A stretch of DNA of 7,957 nucleotides from an uncultured Ignavibacteriales bacterium (GCA_913053915.1 CAJXGP010000072.1:1-7957), one strand, 5' to 3'. Counted from the first letter of the stretch, positions 1 through 6,347 are shown. The notes: a model not told the origin generated them from the sequence alone. A program made the numbers and translations.

Positions 1-131
1 TCCGTAATTCTTTATAATTCTGTCCATTGTCCCCTGATATAGTTTCGTATCTGATAGATTACCTTCTAAAATTTAATATTAGATTACTCCTCCCTCCGGC
101 CAAATTTACTTTATGACCGAATAATACTTCC
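1..131 (-). pseudogene. Remnant of a DDE-type IS transposase (C-terminal side, interrupted by the IS110 element)
   Basis: On the minus strand, after removing the IS110 element, one frame crosses the insertion point and reads DREVLFGHKVNLAGG and then RSNLIL down to about position 65. It meets a stop (TAA at 59-61). The next frame then continues as GNLSDTKLYQGTMDRIIKNYG to the window edge. This series (REV-FGHK, SNLIL, GN-SDT, Y---MDRI-KNYG) is the conserved pattern of DDE transposases of the ISNCY/IS5-like sort, where the usual form is GHK ... LILD ... GNPxD. A one-base shift near 61-67 joins the two frames, so the gene is dead. The remainder lies beyond position 1. The family assignment rests on motif memory and the exact IS group is uncertain. 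Confidence 0.7.
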
Positions 132-133
132 CT
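132..133. repeat. Left copy of the CT core dinucleotide
   Basis: The CT here and the CT at 1852-1853 are the two copies of the recombination core. All four guide segments of the RNA include this CT or its complement AG. The neighbouring base differs (T after the left copy, G after the right copy), so the repeat cannot be longer than CT on its right side. On the left side it is limited by C versus A. Confidence 0.8.
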
Positions 134-135
134 TG

Positions 136-141
136 TATATT
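136..141 (+). promoter_or_regulatory. -10 half of the IS110 junction promoter
   Basis: TATATT lies four bases inside the left end. When the element is circularised, the TTGACT at 1833-1838 in the right end comes to lie exactly 17 bases upstream (13 bases to the right end plus 4 at the left end). This would give a sigma70-like promoter starting transcription at about 148. Junction promoters of this kind are known for IS110-family circles. In the integrated state the -35 half is replaced by flanking DNA with no good match, so expression should be low. Confidence 0.6.
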
Positions 142-209
142 AAAAGTTATAAAAAAGTTTTATGAAATAAAAAAAAGTTCTTTGAAATATTGAATAAAAA
201 AGTTTTCTT

Positions 210-268
210 ACGGAAGAGAAAGTACTTGCCTTGGTCTACGAGACCGTGGGACAGTTTCTTCCTTCCGT
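210..268 (+). ncRNA. Target-binding loop of the bridge RNA
   Basis: The outer stem pairs 210-216 (ACGGAAG) with 262-268, then 217-221 (AGAAA) with 255-259, leaving a two-base bulge at 260-261. The tip is a perfect hairpin GGTCT-ACG-AGACC at 233-245. Between them lies an internal loop whose 5' strand is the left target guide (223-231, ending in core CT at 230-231). Its 3' strand ends in the right target guide (248-254, ending in AG, the complement of the core). The left guide has the sequence of the left flank apart from one base (G228 against C130). The right guide is the exact reverse complement of the right flank. Confidence 0.85.
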
Positions 269-333
269 CAGGTTAAAATTGAGGAATAACTTGGTACTTG
301 ATACCGGATTTTACAAGGCTGATGTTTCCTGAC
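267..333 (+). ncRNA. Donor-binding loop of the bridge RNA
   Basis: The closing stem is GTCAGG (267-272) with CCTGAC (328-333); its first two bases compete with or stack on the preceding stem. The tip is GGTA-CTTGA-TACC at 293-305, extendable by two U-G pairs. The 5' strand of the internal loop carries GGAATAACT (283-291), identical to the last seven bases of the element plus core (1845-1853). The 3' strand carries TACAAG (312-317), the reverse complement of the core plus the first four bases after it (132-137). A further pairing of TAAAAT (274-279) with ATTTTA (308-313) may hold the free RNA closed. Confidence 0.85.
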
Positions 334-338
334 AAATA

Positions 339-346
339 TTTTTTTT
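339..346 (+). terminator. Possible terminator or attenuator between bridge RNA and transposase gene
   Basis: The closing stem of the donor loop (267-272 with 328-333) is followed after five bases by eight consecutive T. This could end the bridge RNA while letting part of the transcription run into the recombinase gene. The stem encloses a large loop, so it is a weak classical terminator; the call is tentative. Confidence 0.3.
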
Positions 347-368
347 ACTAATAAACTAAAGGAAAATA

Positions 369-1697
369 ATGGCAACTAATAATTATATGGGTATTGATGT
401 AAGCAAAGGATATGCAGACTTCATAATACTCAATCAAGAAAAAAAGGTAGTTGAAGATAATTTCCAGTTAGATGATACTTTTGATGGGCATAAAAAATTA
501 TTCGAATTTCTCACTGATTTCTTTGCTAATAATTCAGGTGCAAAAATATTTGCAGCTGTCGAATCAACCGGAGGATATGAAAACAATTGGTTTAACACTT
601 TGCACAAATTACAATATAAGATGGACGTTTCCGTAGCAAGAGTTAATCCATTTGGAGTTAATCACAGCAGCAAAGCTTCTCTTAGTAGAATTATTACCGA
701 CAAGGAGAGTGCTAAATATATTGCCGAGTATTTGATTAACTATCCGGAAAAGATTGATTATCAACATGAAGATTATTTTGCTACAGCAAGAAGACAATGG
801 TCTTTGATAAAAATGTTTACTAAACAAAAGACACAACTACTCAATCAACTGGAGTCCTTGCTTTATATAGCTAATCCGGAAATCCTTTCTTACTGTCGTG
901 GCGGAGTAAGATTGTGGACATTGAAGATGCTCGAAAAATATCCGACTGCAAAATCAATCGCAAGAGCACAACCGGAATCATTAAGCAAAATACCTTATTT
1001 AACAAAAAAAAGAGCTAATGAAATAATTAAAAATGCAAAACAATCGGTTGCTTCTGCTACTGATGAAACAATCAGAATAACAATAACTACCTTAGTTAAA
1101 CAAATTATTTCTTTAAGAAAGATTACCGCTCAACAAATAAAAATATTAGAAACTAACGTTGACTTGCCGGATGAAGTAAAATTACTCAAAACCTATAAAG
1201 GAATAGGAACATACTCTGCTGTGGGATTAATGATTGAAATTCTTACAATAGAAAGATTTTCATCTTCTAAAAAACTGGCTTCTTTCTTTGGAATTCATCC
1301 GGTCTTTAAGATAAGTGGTGATGGGAAACATGGTTTTAAGATGAGCAAAAAAGGTAGAAAAGAGCCTAGAGTTATTCTATTTAATGTTGCAATGTATTCT
1401 ATTGGACATAATCCTTTTATCAAAGAGATATATGCTAATCATCTAAAAAAAGGTATGCCTAAGCTCGCTGCTCTAGGAGCTATTATGCATAAAATACTTA
1501 GGATAATTTACGGTATGTTGAAAAACAATACACCTTTTGATGCCCAAATTGATATAAACAATCGAAAGAAATTTGAGGAAATTAAACCATCACCTAAGTT
1601 GAGCAAAATAAGAAGATTGCAAAAACACGATGTCAATGCTCCTATTTCCAGAAGACAAAACAAAATGAGAAAAGAGAATGAACCTATCCCAAAATGA
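369..1697 (+). CDS. IS110-family transposase (DEDD recombinase)
   Basis: This 442-residue protein catalyses the movement of the element, guided by the RNA encoded just upstream. The N-terminal RuvC-like DEDD domain shows MGIDVSK (Asp10), AAVESTGGYENN (Glu65) and ITDKESAKYIAEY (Asp111). The fourth acidic position, usually the second D of a TDxxDA motif, is Ser114 here. The middle (about 140-265) is helical and charged, as expected for the coiled-coil linker. The C-terminal Tnp domain begins at YKGIGTYSAVGLMIEI (275-290), followed by LASFFGIHPVFKISG (303-317). Ser316 of the SG pair is the likely catalytic serine by analogy with IS621. GRKEPRVILFNVAM and the lysine-rich tail follow. AAAGGA at 358-363, five bases before the ATG, supports the start. 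The gene is intact, although its fourth active-site residue is unusual. Confidence 0.95.
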   Translation: MATNNYMGIDVSKGYADFIILNQEKKVVEDNFQLDDTFDGHKKLFEFLTDFFANNSGAKIFAAVESTGGYENNWFNTLHKLQYKMDVSVARVNPFGVNHSSKASLSRIITDKESAKYIAEYLINYPEKIDYQHEDYFATARRQWSLIKMFTKQKTQLLNQLESLLYIANPEILSYCRGGVRLWTLKMLEKYPTAKSIARAQPESLSKIPYLTKKRANEIIKNAKQSVASATDETIRITITTLVKQIISLRKITAQQIKILETNVDLPDEVKLLKTYKGIGTYSAVGLMIEILTIERFSSSKKLASFFGIHPVFKISGDGKHGFKMSKKGRKEPRVILFNVAMYSIGHNPFIKEIYANHLKKGMPKLAALGAIMHKILRIIYGMLKNNTPFDAQIDINNRKKFEEIKPSPKLSKIRRLQKHDVNAPISRRQNKMRKENEPIPK

Positions 1698-1851
1698 CTT
1701 TGCATTTAATACGGGTTCGAGTACATTCTCCTTCCCGGTTTTTGCAATTTTAACTTAAGGAAACTTTTTCTATATGTCAAAGAACTATTAATTTATTAAA
1801 ATGTTTTTTTGAACATTACTGATGTTCATCTCTTGACTTTTAACGGAATAA
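1698..1851 (+). other. Non-coding right end of the IS110 element
   Basis: The 154 bases after the recombinase stop hold no gene. CGGG (1712-1715) can pair with CCCG (1734-1737), followed by TTTTT, a loose terminator-like arrangement with an 18-base loop. A cleaner hairpin is TGAACAT (1810-1816) with ATGTTCA (1822-1828). The last seven bases, GGAATAA, are the donor sequence read by the RNA guide at 283-289. Confidence 0.6.
1833..1838 (+). promoter_or_regulatory. -35 half of the IS110 junction promoter
   Basis: TTGACT near the right end points outward. In a circular form it lies 17 bases from TATATT at 136-141 and would drive the bridge RNA and recombinase gene. In the present site it points into the flanking remnant, where no matching -10 is obvious at the right distance. 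Confidence 0.6.
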
Positions 1852-1905
1852 CTGTCCCGTTTTCTTTACGGGAAAAAACAAAAATATCGTTGAGGATAAT
1901 ATATA
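1852..1905 (-). pseudogene. Remnant of a DDE-type IS transposase (part upstream of the IS110 insertion)
   Basis: This is the other side of the gene fragment at 1-131. The Asp codon (1854-1856) and the split Arg codon (1852-1853 plus base 131) join directly to the REV-FGHK segment on the left side of the element. Further upstream on the minus strand the translation NDIFVFSRKEN resembles the short stretch that precedes REVxFGHK in this transposase group, but it is in another frame, so a further indel is needed. The upstream limit is approximate; beyond about 1905 nothing transposase-like is visible. The CT core at 1852-1853 is the right copy of the IS110 core. Confidence 0.5.
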
Positions 1906-2229
1906 TTCGTTTTTATTAGATTCAAATTAAAAACTTAACAAGAACATATCTTATTGAAAACAATTTTTTAAATCAGCCTCATGCAGAATTTTTCAAATTG
2001 AGTTCTTAAATTAAGAAATTTTTTATTCTTAACGAAAATTTTTTTATTTATAAGTCTGTAATAAAAAGTTAAATTTAATTTTTTCAAAAGTTCAATGAAT
2101 TCAGATGTTTATAATTTAAGTTTTTTAGATTCGTCATATAAATAATATTTTACATTACATCATTCTGAGTTAAATTTGAAATGGAAATAAAATCAAATAA
2201 AAATTCAACTTGATTTACTCATTTTTCTT
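1906..2229. other. AT-rich spacer upstream of the amidohydrolase gene
   Basis: No gene, RNA or clear repeat is visible in these 324 bases, which are unusually rich in A and T runs. TAAATTTG at 2171-2178 fits the TAnnTTTG -7 box used by Bacteroidota, 51 bases before the ATG, but no TTG is seen at the matching upstream distance. This makes it only a weak promoter candidate. Confidence 0.35.
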
Positions 2230-3882
2230 ATGATAAATTCAATGAATACAATTTCACATCCGAACAAAAAAGCATTCATTAACGGTAAAGTTTATACCGT
2301 CAACAAAAAACAACCGTTTGCCCAAGCGGTAATTACGGAAAATAATAAGATCATATTTGTCGGAACGAATGAAAATGCTAAGAAATTAATTGATAGTTCA
2401 ATCGAAATTATTGATTTGCAGGGGAAATTATTATTGCCTGGTTTTAATGATTCACATGTTCATTTTATCCGGGGTGGGTTTTACGAAATAGGGATCGATC
2501 TGCGCAATGTTACTTCAATAAATCAATTTAGAGAAAAATTAAAAGAAGATGCCGGAATTCATAAGGGTAAATGGATCACGGGAGGTAGATGGGATCATGA
2601 AAAGTTTAAAGTCAAAAAACTTCCTTCTAAAGAAAATGTCGATGATATAACACCGGATACTCCCCTTTTTCTCAGCAGATTAGACGGACATTCAGCTTTA
2701 GTTAATTCTTATGCCTTAAAGTTAGCCGGAATTACAAAAGATAGTAAAAATCCGGAAGGCGGATTAATCGAAAAAGATCATAAAACAGGAGAGCCGACAG
2801 GAATATTAAAAGATAACGCAATAAATCTTGTTTTAAGTAAAATACCCGGTCCAACCGAAAAAGATTATTACGAAGCTTGTATTATCGCCTTGAATAAGGC
2901 AATGGGATTTGGAATTACAAGCATTCAGGATATAACTTTTAACTATAATTCCGATCCAAATAAAACGATAACAGATTTATTTGCATTTCAAAATATAAAA
3001 AGAGACGGTAAATTAACTTGCAGAATTTACACTCGCTTACCAATTAATAATTATAATGATCTCTCAAGAGAGGGCATTCAATACAATTTTGGCGATGAAT
3101 TATTGAGGGTCGGTTCATTGAAAGCATACGTTGACGGTTCGCTGGGTTCAAGTACTGCATGGTTTTTTGAAACTTATGAAAACGACTCCGTTAACTACGG
3201 CTTACCAAATACTATCGTGACGGATGGAAGGTTAAGAAAATGGTGCTTGGATGCCGACAATCATAAATTGCAAATTTCTGCTCATGCAATCGGAGATCAT
3301 GCCAATTCATATCTTCTTGATTTAGCTGAAGAATTGGAAAATAATAATCCCGGCTGGGACAGAAGATTTAGAATAGAGCACGCTCAACATGTAAAACCTG
3401 AGGATATTAAGAGATTTGCCAAACTCGGTGTTATTGCTTCTGTTCAGCCGACACATTGTATCGAAGACGGATCGTGGGCTCTAAAAAGAATAGGGAAAGA
3501 AAGAATAAATTATACACATCCTTATAAATCACTCCTCGAATTGGGTGTTAAGTTATGTTTCGGGACCGACTGGCCGGTTGTATCTTTAAATCCTTTGGTA
3601 GGCATTTATGCGGCGGTTACACGAAGAAAAGTAGATTTTAAAAATCCCGACGGATGGATACCGGAACAAAAAATTCCGGTGGAGGATGCAATTAAATGTT
3701 ATACAACCAACAGCGCTTATGCAGAATATGCAGAAACTATTAAGGGAAGTATTGAACCGGGAAAATTGGCGGATATGGTAGTTCTTAGCGATGATATTCT
3801 TACAATCGATCCGGTAAAAATAAAAGATGTGAAAGTTGAGATGACAATTTTTGACGGGAAGGTTATATATCGATGCAATTAA
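2230..3882 (+). CDS. Amidohydrolase, YtcJ-like (Amidohydro_3 family)
   Basis: This 550-residue protein has the normal length and order of the YtcJ-type metal-dependent amidohydrolases. It begins with a small beta domain (AFINGKVYTVN, 15-25) and LLLPGFNDSHVHF (68-79), which supplies the HxH metal ligands His76 and His78. The barrel follows with LKAYVDGSLGS (297-307, Lys298 the candidate bridging residue), AHAIGD (His352), RIEHAQ (His384) and FGTDWPV (Asp447). The C-terminal part returns to the beta domain (GSIEPGKLADMVVLS). All expected metal-site residues are present, so an active hydrolase of an amide, carbamate or similar bond is likely; the substrate cannot be told. There is no signal peptide, so it should be cytoplasmic. 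The first ATG is used, but ATG at 2242 is equally possible, since neither has a Shine-Dalgarno sequence. It stands alone, convergent with the next gene. Confidence 0.93.
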   Translation: MINSMNTISHPNKKAFINGKVYTVNKKQPFAQAVITENNKIIFVGTNENAKKLIDSSIEIIDLQGKLLLPGFNDSHVHFIRGGFYEIGIDLRNVTSINQFREKLKEDAGIHKGKWITGGRWDHEKFKVKKLPSKENVDDITPDTPLFLSRLDGHSALVNSYALKLAGITKDSKNPEGGLIEKDHKTGEPTGILKDNAINLVLSKIPGPTEKDYYEACIIALNKAMGFGITSIQDITFNYNSDPNKTITDLFAFQNIKRDGKLTCRIYTRLPINNYNDLSREGIQYNFGDELLRVGSLKAYVDGSLGSSTAWFFETYENDSVNYGLPNTIVTDGRLRKWCLDADNHKLQISAHAIGDHANSYLLDLAEELENNNPGWDRRFRIEHAQHVKPEDIKRFAKLGVIASVQPTHCIEDGSWALKRIGKERINYTHPYKSLLELGVKLCFGTDWPVVSLNPLVGIYAAVTRRKVDFKNPDGWIPEQKIPVEDAIKCYTTNSAYAEYAETIKGSIEPGKLADMVVLSDDILTIDPVKIKDVKVEMTIFDGKVIYRCN

Positions 3883-3895
3883 AAGAGTGGAATAG

Positions 3896-4024
3896 AATAA
3901 CTTCAGAGAATTAGAAAGAGATATTCGTGTAAAAGATGATACAATCCCGGAGGCAATCACATGGCATGCCACATCGCTTGCGCTCCTTGTAATGGCAATC
4001 GAGAATCGCTTAATTCAGATATAA
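3896..4024 (+). other. Orphan coding-like stretch overlapping a repeat-like motif
   Basis: Between the two convergent genes a plus-strand frame without any start codon runs about 42 codons. It includes ELERDIRVKDDTIPEAITW and LALLVMAIENRLIQI and ends at TAA 4022-4024. It reads like the tail of a real protein, but no family is recognised. On the other strand the stretch at about 3966-3993 contains AGGAGCGCAAGCGATGTGGC, close to a dispersed intergenic repeat seen in many bacterial genomes (AGGAGCGAAGCGACGTGGC, from memory). GGCAATC also occurs twice (3953-3959, 3995-4001). A broken gene end or a decayed repeat are both possible. Confidence 0.35.
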
Positions 4025-4044
4025 CATGAATTTTGTTCGAGCGA

Positions 4045-4722
4045 TCAGAGTTCTATTTCTTCTCCATAATTCATAACCCTGCAATGGAATCCTTTTGCTT
4101 CTACTTTCTTTTTAAAATCTTCCGGATTCACCTGAATAAGCGAGAAAGTATTATAATGCATGGGAATTGCTGTTTTTGGTTGAACAAGTTCTACCGCTTT
4201 TACTGCATCGATAATTCCCATCGTAAAATTATCACCAATAGGCAACAACATGTAATCTACCGGATTCATTTCGCCGATAAGTTTCATATCATAAAATAGA
4301 CCGGTGTCTCCGGTATGATAAACCGTTTTACCGTCAATTATTAAAATTACACCGGCCGGTTCTCCGGCATATTGATTATCCGGTGTTAGCGATCCATGAT
4401 GCGCTATTGTAAATTTTACTCTGCCAAATTCGAAATTGTATCCACCACCAATATGCATATTATGAGCCGTAAATCCTTTCGAACTGCAATAGTCCGCTAA
4501 CTCATTAACACAAATAAAGATGGAGTTACATCTTGCGGCAATTTTAAAAGAGTCGCCGAGATGATCTCCATGCGCATGTGTTAAGACTATAAAATCAGCA
4601 TCCACTTCACCGGACTTTACGGGAGAGGTCGGATTTTCATCTAAAAAAGGATCAATGAGTATCCTTTTCCCGCTTTTACTAGTAATTTGAAATGCCGAAT
4701 GAGAGAAATATTTAAGTTTCAT
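4045..4722 (-). CDS. UPF0173-type metal-dependent hydrolase (metallo-beta-lactamase fold)
   Basis: The product is 225 residues, the usual length for UPF0173 proteins (YtkL-like), which are close to the UlaG/RNase Z part of the metallo-beta-lactamase superfamily. It opens with MKLKYFSHSAFQI, followed by ILIDPFLDENP. The signature THAHGDH (48-54) gives His49, His51, Asp53 and His54. AHHGS (107-111), HTGDT (Asp139) and IPMHYNT (His189) complete a two-metal site. No membrane segment or signal is present, so it is cytoplasmic. The biological substrate of this family is not established. A perfect AGGAGG (complement at 4727-4732) stands four bases before the ATG, the strongest ribosome site in the window. 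The gap of 163 bases from the glycosyltransferase suggests its own promoter. Confidence 0.93.
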   Translation of the reverse strand: MKLKYFSHSAFQITSKSGKRILIDPFLDENPTSPVKSGEVDADFIVLTHAHGDHLGDSFKIAARCNSIFICVNELADYCSSKGFTAHNMHIGGGYNFEFGRVKFTIAHHGSLTPDNQYAGEPAGVILIIDGKTVYHTGDTGLFYDMKLIGEMNPVDYMLLPIGDNFTMGIIDAVKAVELVQPKTAIPMHYNTFSLIQVNPEDFKKKVEAKGFHCRVMNYGEEIEL

Positions 4723-4885
4723 AAGTCCTCCTTGATTTGATATAAAAAGGGTAAATTTTCTTTTAGCCGGTATATTTAATTATAATTTTAACAATAATAA
4801 ATCACTATCATTAGTATCCGTTTATAATGAAATTATCCGGTCGTAAAATTGATATCAGCAAACCGGTTGTAAAAAATTATCGCTT
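4723..4885. other. Intergenic region with a direct repeat upstream of the hydrolase gene
   Basis: It holds two copies of CCGGTyGTAAAA (4837-4848 and 4863-4874, 11 of 12 bases alike, starts 26 bases apart), the second within the palindrome AACCGGTT (4861-4868). On the minus strand a TATAAT (complement at 4779-4784) is a -10 candidate for the hydrolase gene, with only a poor -35 (TAGTGA) at 17 bases. No terminator hairpin with a T run is seen after the glycosyltransferase. Confidence 0.3.
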
Positions 4886-5554
4886 TCAAATAAATAAAAT
4901 CTTCAAAAATCCAAATATAGTTTTCAGTGATTTCATTTTACTTTTTTCATTACCATAAATAGTAGGAATAACTGCAAATCCTATCCTAAAATTCTTTCTT
5001 ATCGCAAGTATAATAATTTCACTTTCCGCTTCAAAACCATTAAATTTCGGCAAGAGGCTATTAAATATTTCCGTTCGATAGGCTCTAAAACCCGATTGAC
5101 TATCTAATATTTTTTGTTTTGTCTTTAAACTTAATAAAAAAGATGTTAAACGGTTACTAATTATTCGAGGAAAAGGCATAGTGTTAAAATCAGTTAATCG
5201 ATTGCCTATCACGAAATCAAAATTTTTTAATTCTTTTACAAGTAGTGGAATATATTTGGGAGAATGTTGAAGATCGGCATCAATAGTAACAGTCACATTA
5301 TACTTTTCTTTAACACTCTTTTTAAATCCTTCATTTAACGCATAGCCTTTGCCCTTATTGGGATAGTAACTTATTAAAGTTACTTTATCGTTGAAAATAA
5401 CTTTCTTTTCGGATCCATCGGTAGAGCCGTCATTTACGGCAAAGATATGGTCTACATAAACGGAGCATTCATCAATGATTTTTTGAATATGAATTGCTTC
5501 GTTAAAAAACGGAATGACTGCACAAACTTTATTTGTGTTTAAAGTATTGCTCAA
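4886..5554 (-). CDS. Family 2 glycosyltransferase, dolichol-phosphate mannosyltransferase-like
   Basis: This 222-residue soluble GT-A enzyme transfers a sugar from a nucleotide donor, probably to a lipid phosphate or polyprenyl carrier. Motifs in order are CAVIPFFNEA (11-20), AVNDGSTDGS (39-48, Asp42), NKGKGYALNEGF (66-77), the metal-binding DAD in TIDADLQH (90-97), VIGNRLTD (115-122) and SQSGFRAYR (152-160), then FEAESEIIILA. These are typical of DPM1-like GT2 proteins. There is no C-terminal membrane pair, so the acceptor is reached from the cytoplasm. The start is TTG (no ATG lies before the first motif), with GGAAGGG five bases upstream. It overlaps the end of cdaA by 26 bases, so translation is probably coupled. 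The acceptor and sugar cannot be told. Confidence 0.9.
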   Translation of the reverse strand: MSNTLNTNKVCAVIPFFNEAIHIQKIIDECSVYVDHIFAVNDGSTDGSEKKVIFNDKVTLISYYPNKGKGYALNEGFKKSVKEKYNVTVTIDADLQHSPKYIPLLVKELKNFDFVIGNRLTDFNTMPFPRIISNRLTSFLLSLKTKQKILDSQSGFRAYRTEIFNSLLPKFNGFEAESEIIILAIRKNFRIGFAVIPTIYGNEKSKMKSLKTIFGFLKILFI

Positions 5555-6347
5555 TAATACCCTTCCAACCTTTAACCCTAGGCGATTTGAATGAATCCGA
5601 TAATCTCTGTCTTAAAGCTTCTTTAGATAAGCCTTTAATAAGATGACCGTCTTCGGCTAAAGAAATACTGCCGGTTTCTTCAGAAACTATCACGCTAATT
5701 ACATCGGCTTGTTCAGTAATACCTAGCCCGGCTCTATGCCTCATACCAAGAGACTCACCGTTTACCGTTGTAGTCGAAGATAAGGGCAACGTACATCCGG
5801 CTGCTTCAATAATATTATTTTTTATAATTACTGCACCGTCATGCAAAGGAGAACGCGGAAAGAATATACTCTGGAGTAAGGCTATGTTTAATTTTGCATC
5901 CATGATCTCACCGGTTTCGGTATAACCTCTGATCCCCGTTGAACGGATAATAATCATCAAAGCTCCGTGTTGATGCTGGGATAATTCGAAAGCAGCATTC
6001 GCAATTATAGAAGCAGCTTGAGGAGATTCCGATTTAACGAACATCCGGAAGAATGGATTACGTGCAACAATCACCAATAAACGGCGTATCTCAGGTTGAA
6101 ATAATATAATAAATGCTATTACCCAAATATCGGTTATTAATTTCAGCATCCAACTCAATACCCTTAAATTTGCTGCTTGAGCTATGAATGAAAGGAAAAA
6201 AATAATCATTAAACCGATAAAAATTTGGGCTGCAATCGTTCCTTTTAATAAAGTATATAATTTGTATAAAATAAACGAAACAATGGCAATATCGATAAGA
6301 TCCGTAAAGGTGACCGTTAGAAAGCCTATTCTGAATAAATCAAACAT
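5529..6347 (-). CDS. cdaA: Diadenylate cyclase CdaA (c-di-AMP synthase)
   Basis: CdaA makes cyclic di-AMP from two ATP, a messenger for potassium and osmotic balance and cell-wall homeostasis. The 272-residue protein has three membrane helices (about 17-34, 38-56 and 67-83), then the DisA_N catalytic domain. The key motifs are intact: SPLHDGAVI (Asp170-Gly171-Ala172) and GMRHRAGLG (Arg203-His204-Arg205). The downstream conserved segment VSEETGSISLA (221-231) is also present. AGGAAA stands about nine bases before the ATG. The ATG overlaps the folP stop by one base (TAATG), which argues for coupled translation. No cdaR or glmM, the partners in Firmicutes, is next to it; instead it is bound to folP, an arrangement known in Bacteroidota relatives. 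Confidence 0.96.
   Translation of the reverse strand: MFDLFRIGFLTVTFTDLIDIAIVSFILYKLYTLLKGTIAAQIFIGLMIIFFLSFIAQAANLRVLSWMLKLITDIWVIAFIILFQPEIRRLLVIVARNPFFRMFVKSESPQAASIIANAAFELSQHQHGALMIIIRSTGIRGYTETGEIMDAKLNIALLQSIFFPRSPLHDGAVIIKNNIIEAAGCTLPLSSTTTVNGESLGMRHRAGLGITEQADVISVIVSEETGSISLAEDGHLIKGLSKEALRQRLSDSFKSPRVKGWKGIIEQYFKHK

Larger units (their letters stand above)
148..346 (+). ncRNA. IS110 bridge RNA (target- and donor-binding loops both readable)
   Basis: The non-coding left end folds into two successive hairpins, each with a large internal loop and a short capped tip, matching the bridge RNA layout described for IS621. The first loop carries target guides 223-231 (TACTTGCCT) and 248-254 (GGGACAG). 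The second carries donor guides 283-291 (GGAATAACT) and 312-317 (TACAAG). The target guides match the two flanks (8/9 identical to 125-133; 7/7 complementary to 1852-1858). The donor guides match the right end (9/9) and left end (6/6). The 5' limit is inferred from the junction promoter. The 3' limit is inferred from the closing stem at 328-333 and the following run of eight T at 339-346. A weak A/T-only hairpin (149-154 with 158-163) may stand at the 5' end. Confidence 0.85.
132..1851 (+). mobile_element. Complete IS110-family insertion sequence with bridge-RNA-type left end
   Basis: The element is 1720 bases long: a 237-base left end, one recombinase gene and a 154-base right end. There are no terminal inverted repeats, as expected for IS110. 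Its limits come from the guide segments of the encoded RNA. The segment at 283-291 is identical to the right end plus core (1845-1853), and the segment at 312-317 is the reverse complement of the core plus left end (132-137). The only duplication is the dinucleotide core CT at 132-133 and 1852-1853. It interrupts a decayed transposase gene whose reading frame is restored across the junction when the element is removed, which supports the boundaries independently. Confidence 0.9.

Noticed and set aside
20..33. CTGTCC and GTCCCC at the left edge as alternative targets or ends of the IS110 element
   Set aside because: They match only the right target guide in part, and have no left-guide match beside them; the pair at 125-133 and 1852-1858 explains both guides.
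609..836. Minus-strand frame inside the transposase gene (also one at 1508-1705)
   Set aside because: They are shadows of a well-supported gene, without a ribosome site or motifs.
1856..1872. CCCGT-N7-ACGGG hairpin as a terminator
   Set aside because: No T run follows on either strand (A run on the plus side), and the bases belong to the interrupted transposase remnant and its target site.
3586..3972. Minus-strand open frame beginning MACHVIASG
   Set aside because: It runs antisense through the amidohydrolase C-terminus; its start is in the repeat-like stretch and it shows no domain.
4033..4299. Plus-strand open frame beginning MFERSEF
   Set aside because: It lies almost wholly antisense to the strongly supported UPF0173 hydrolase gene, and has the biased composition of a shadow frame.
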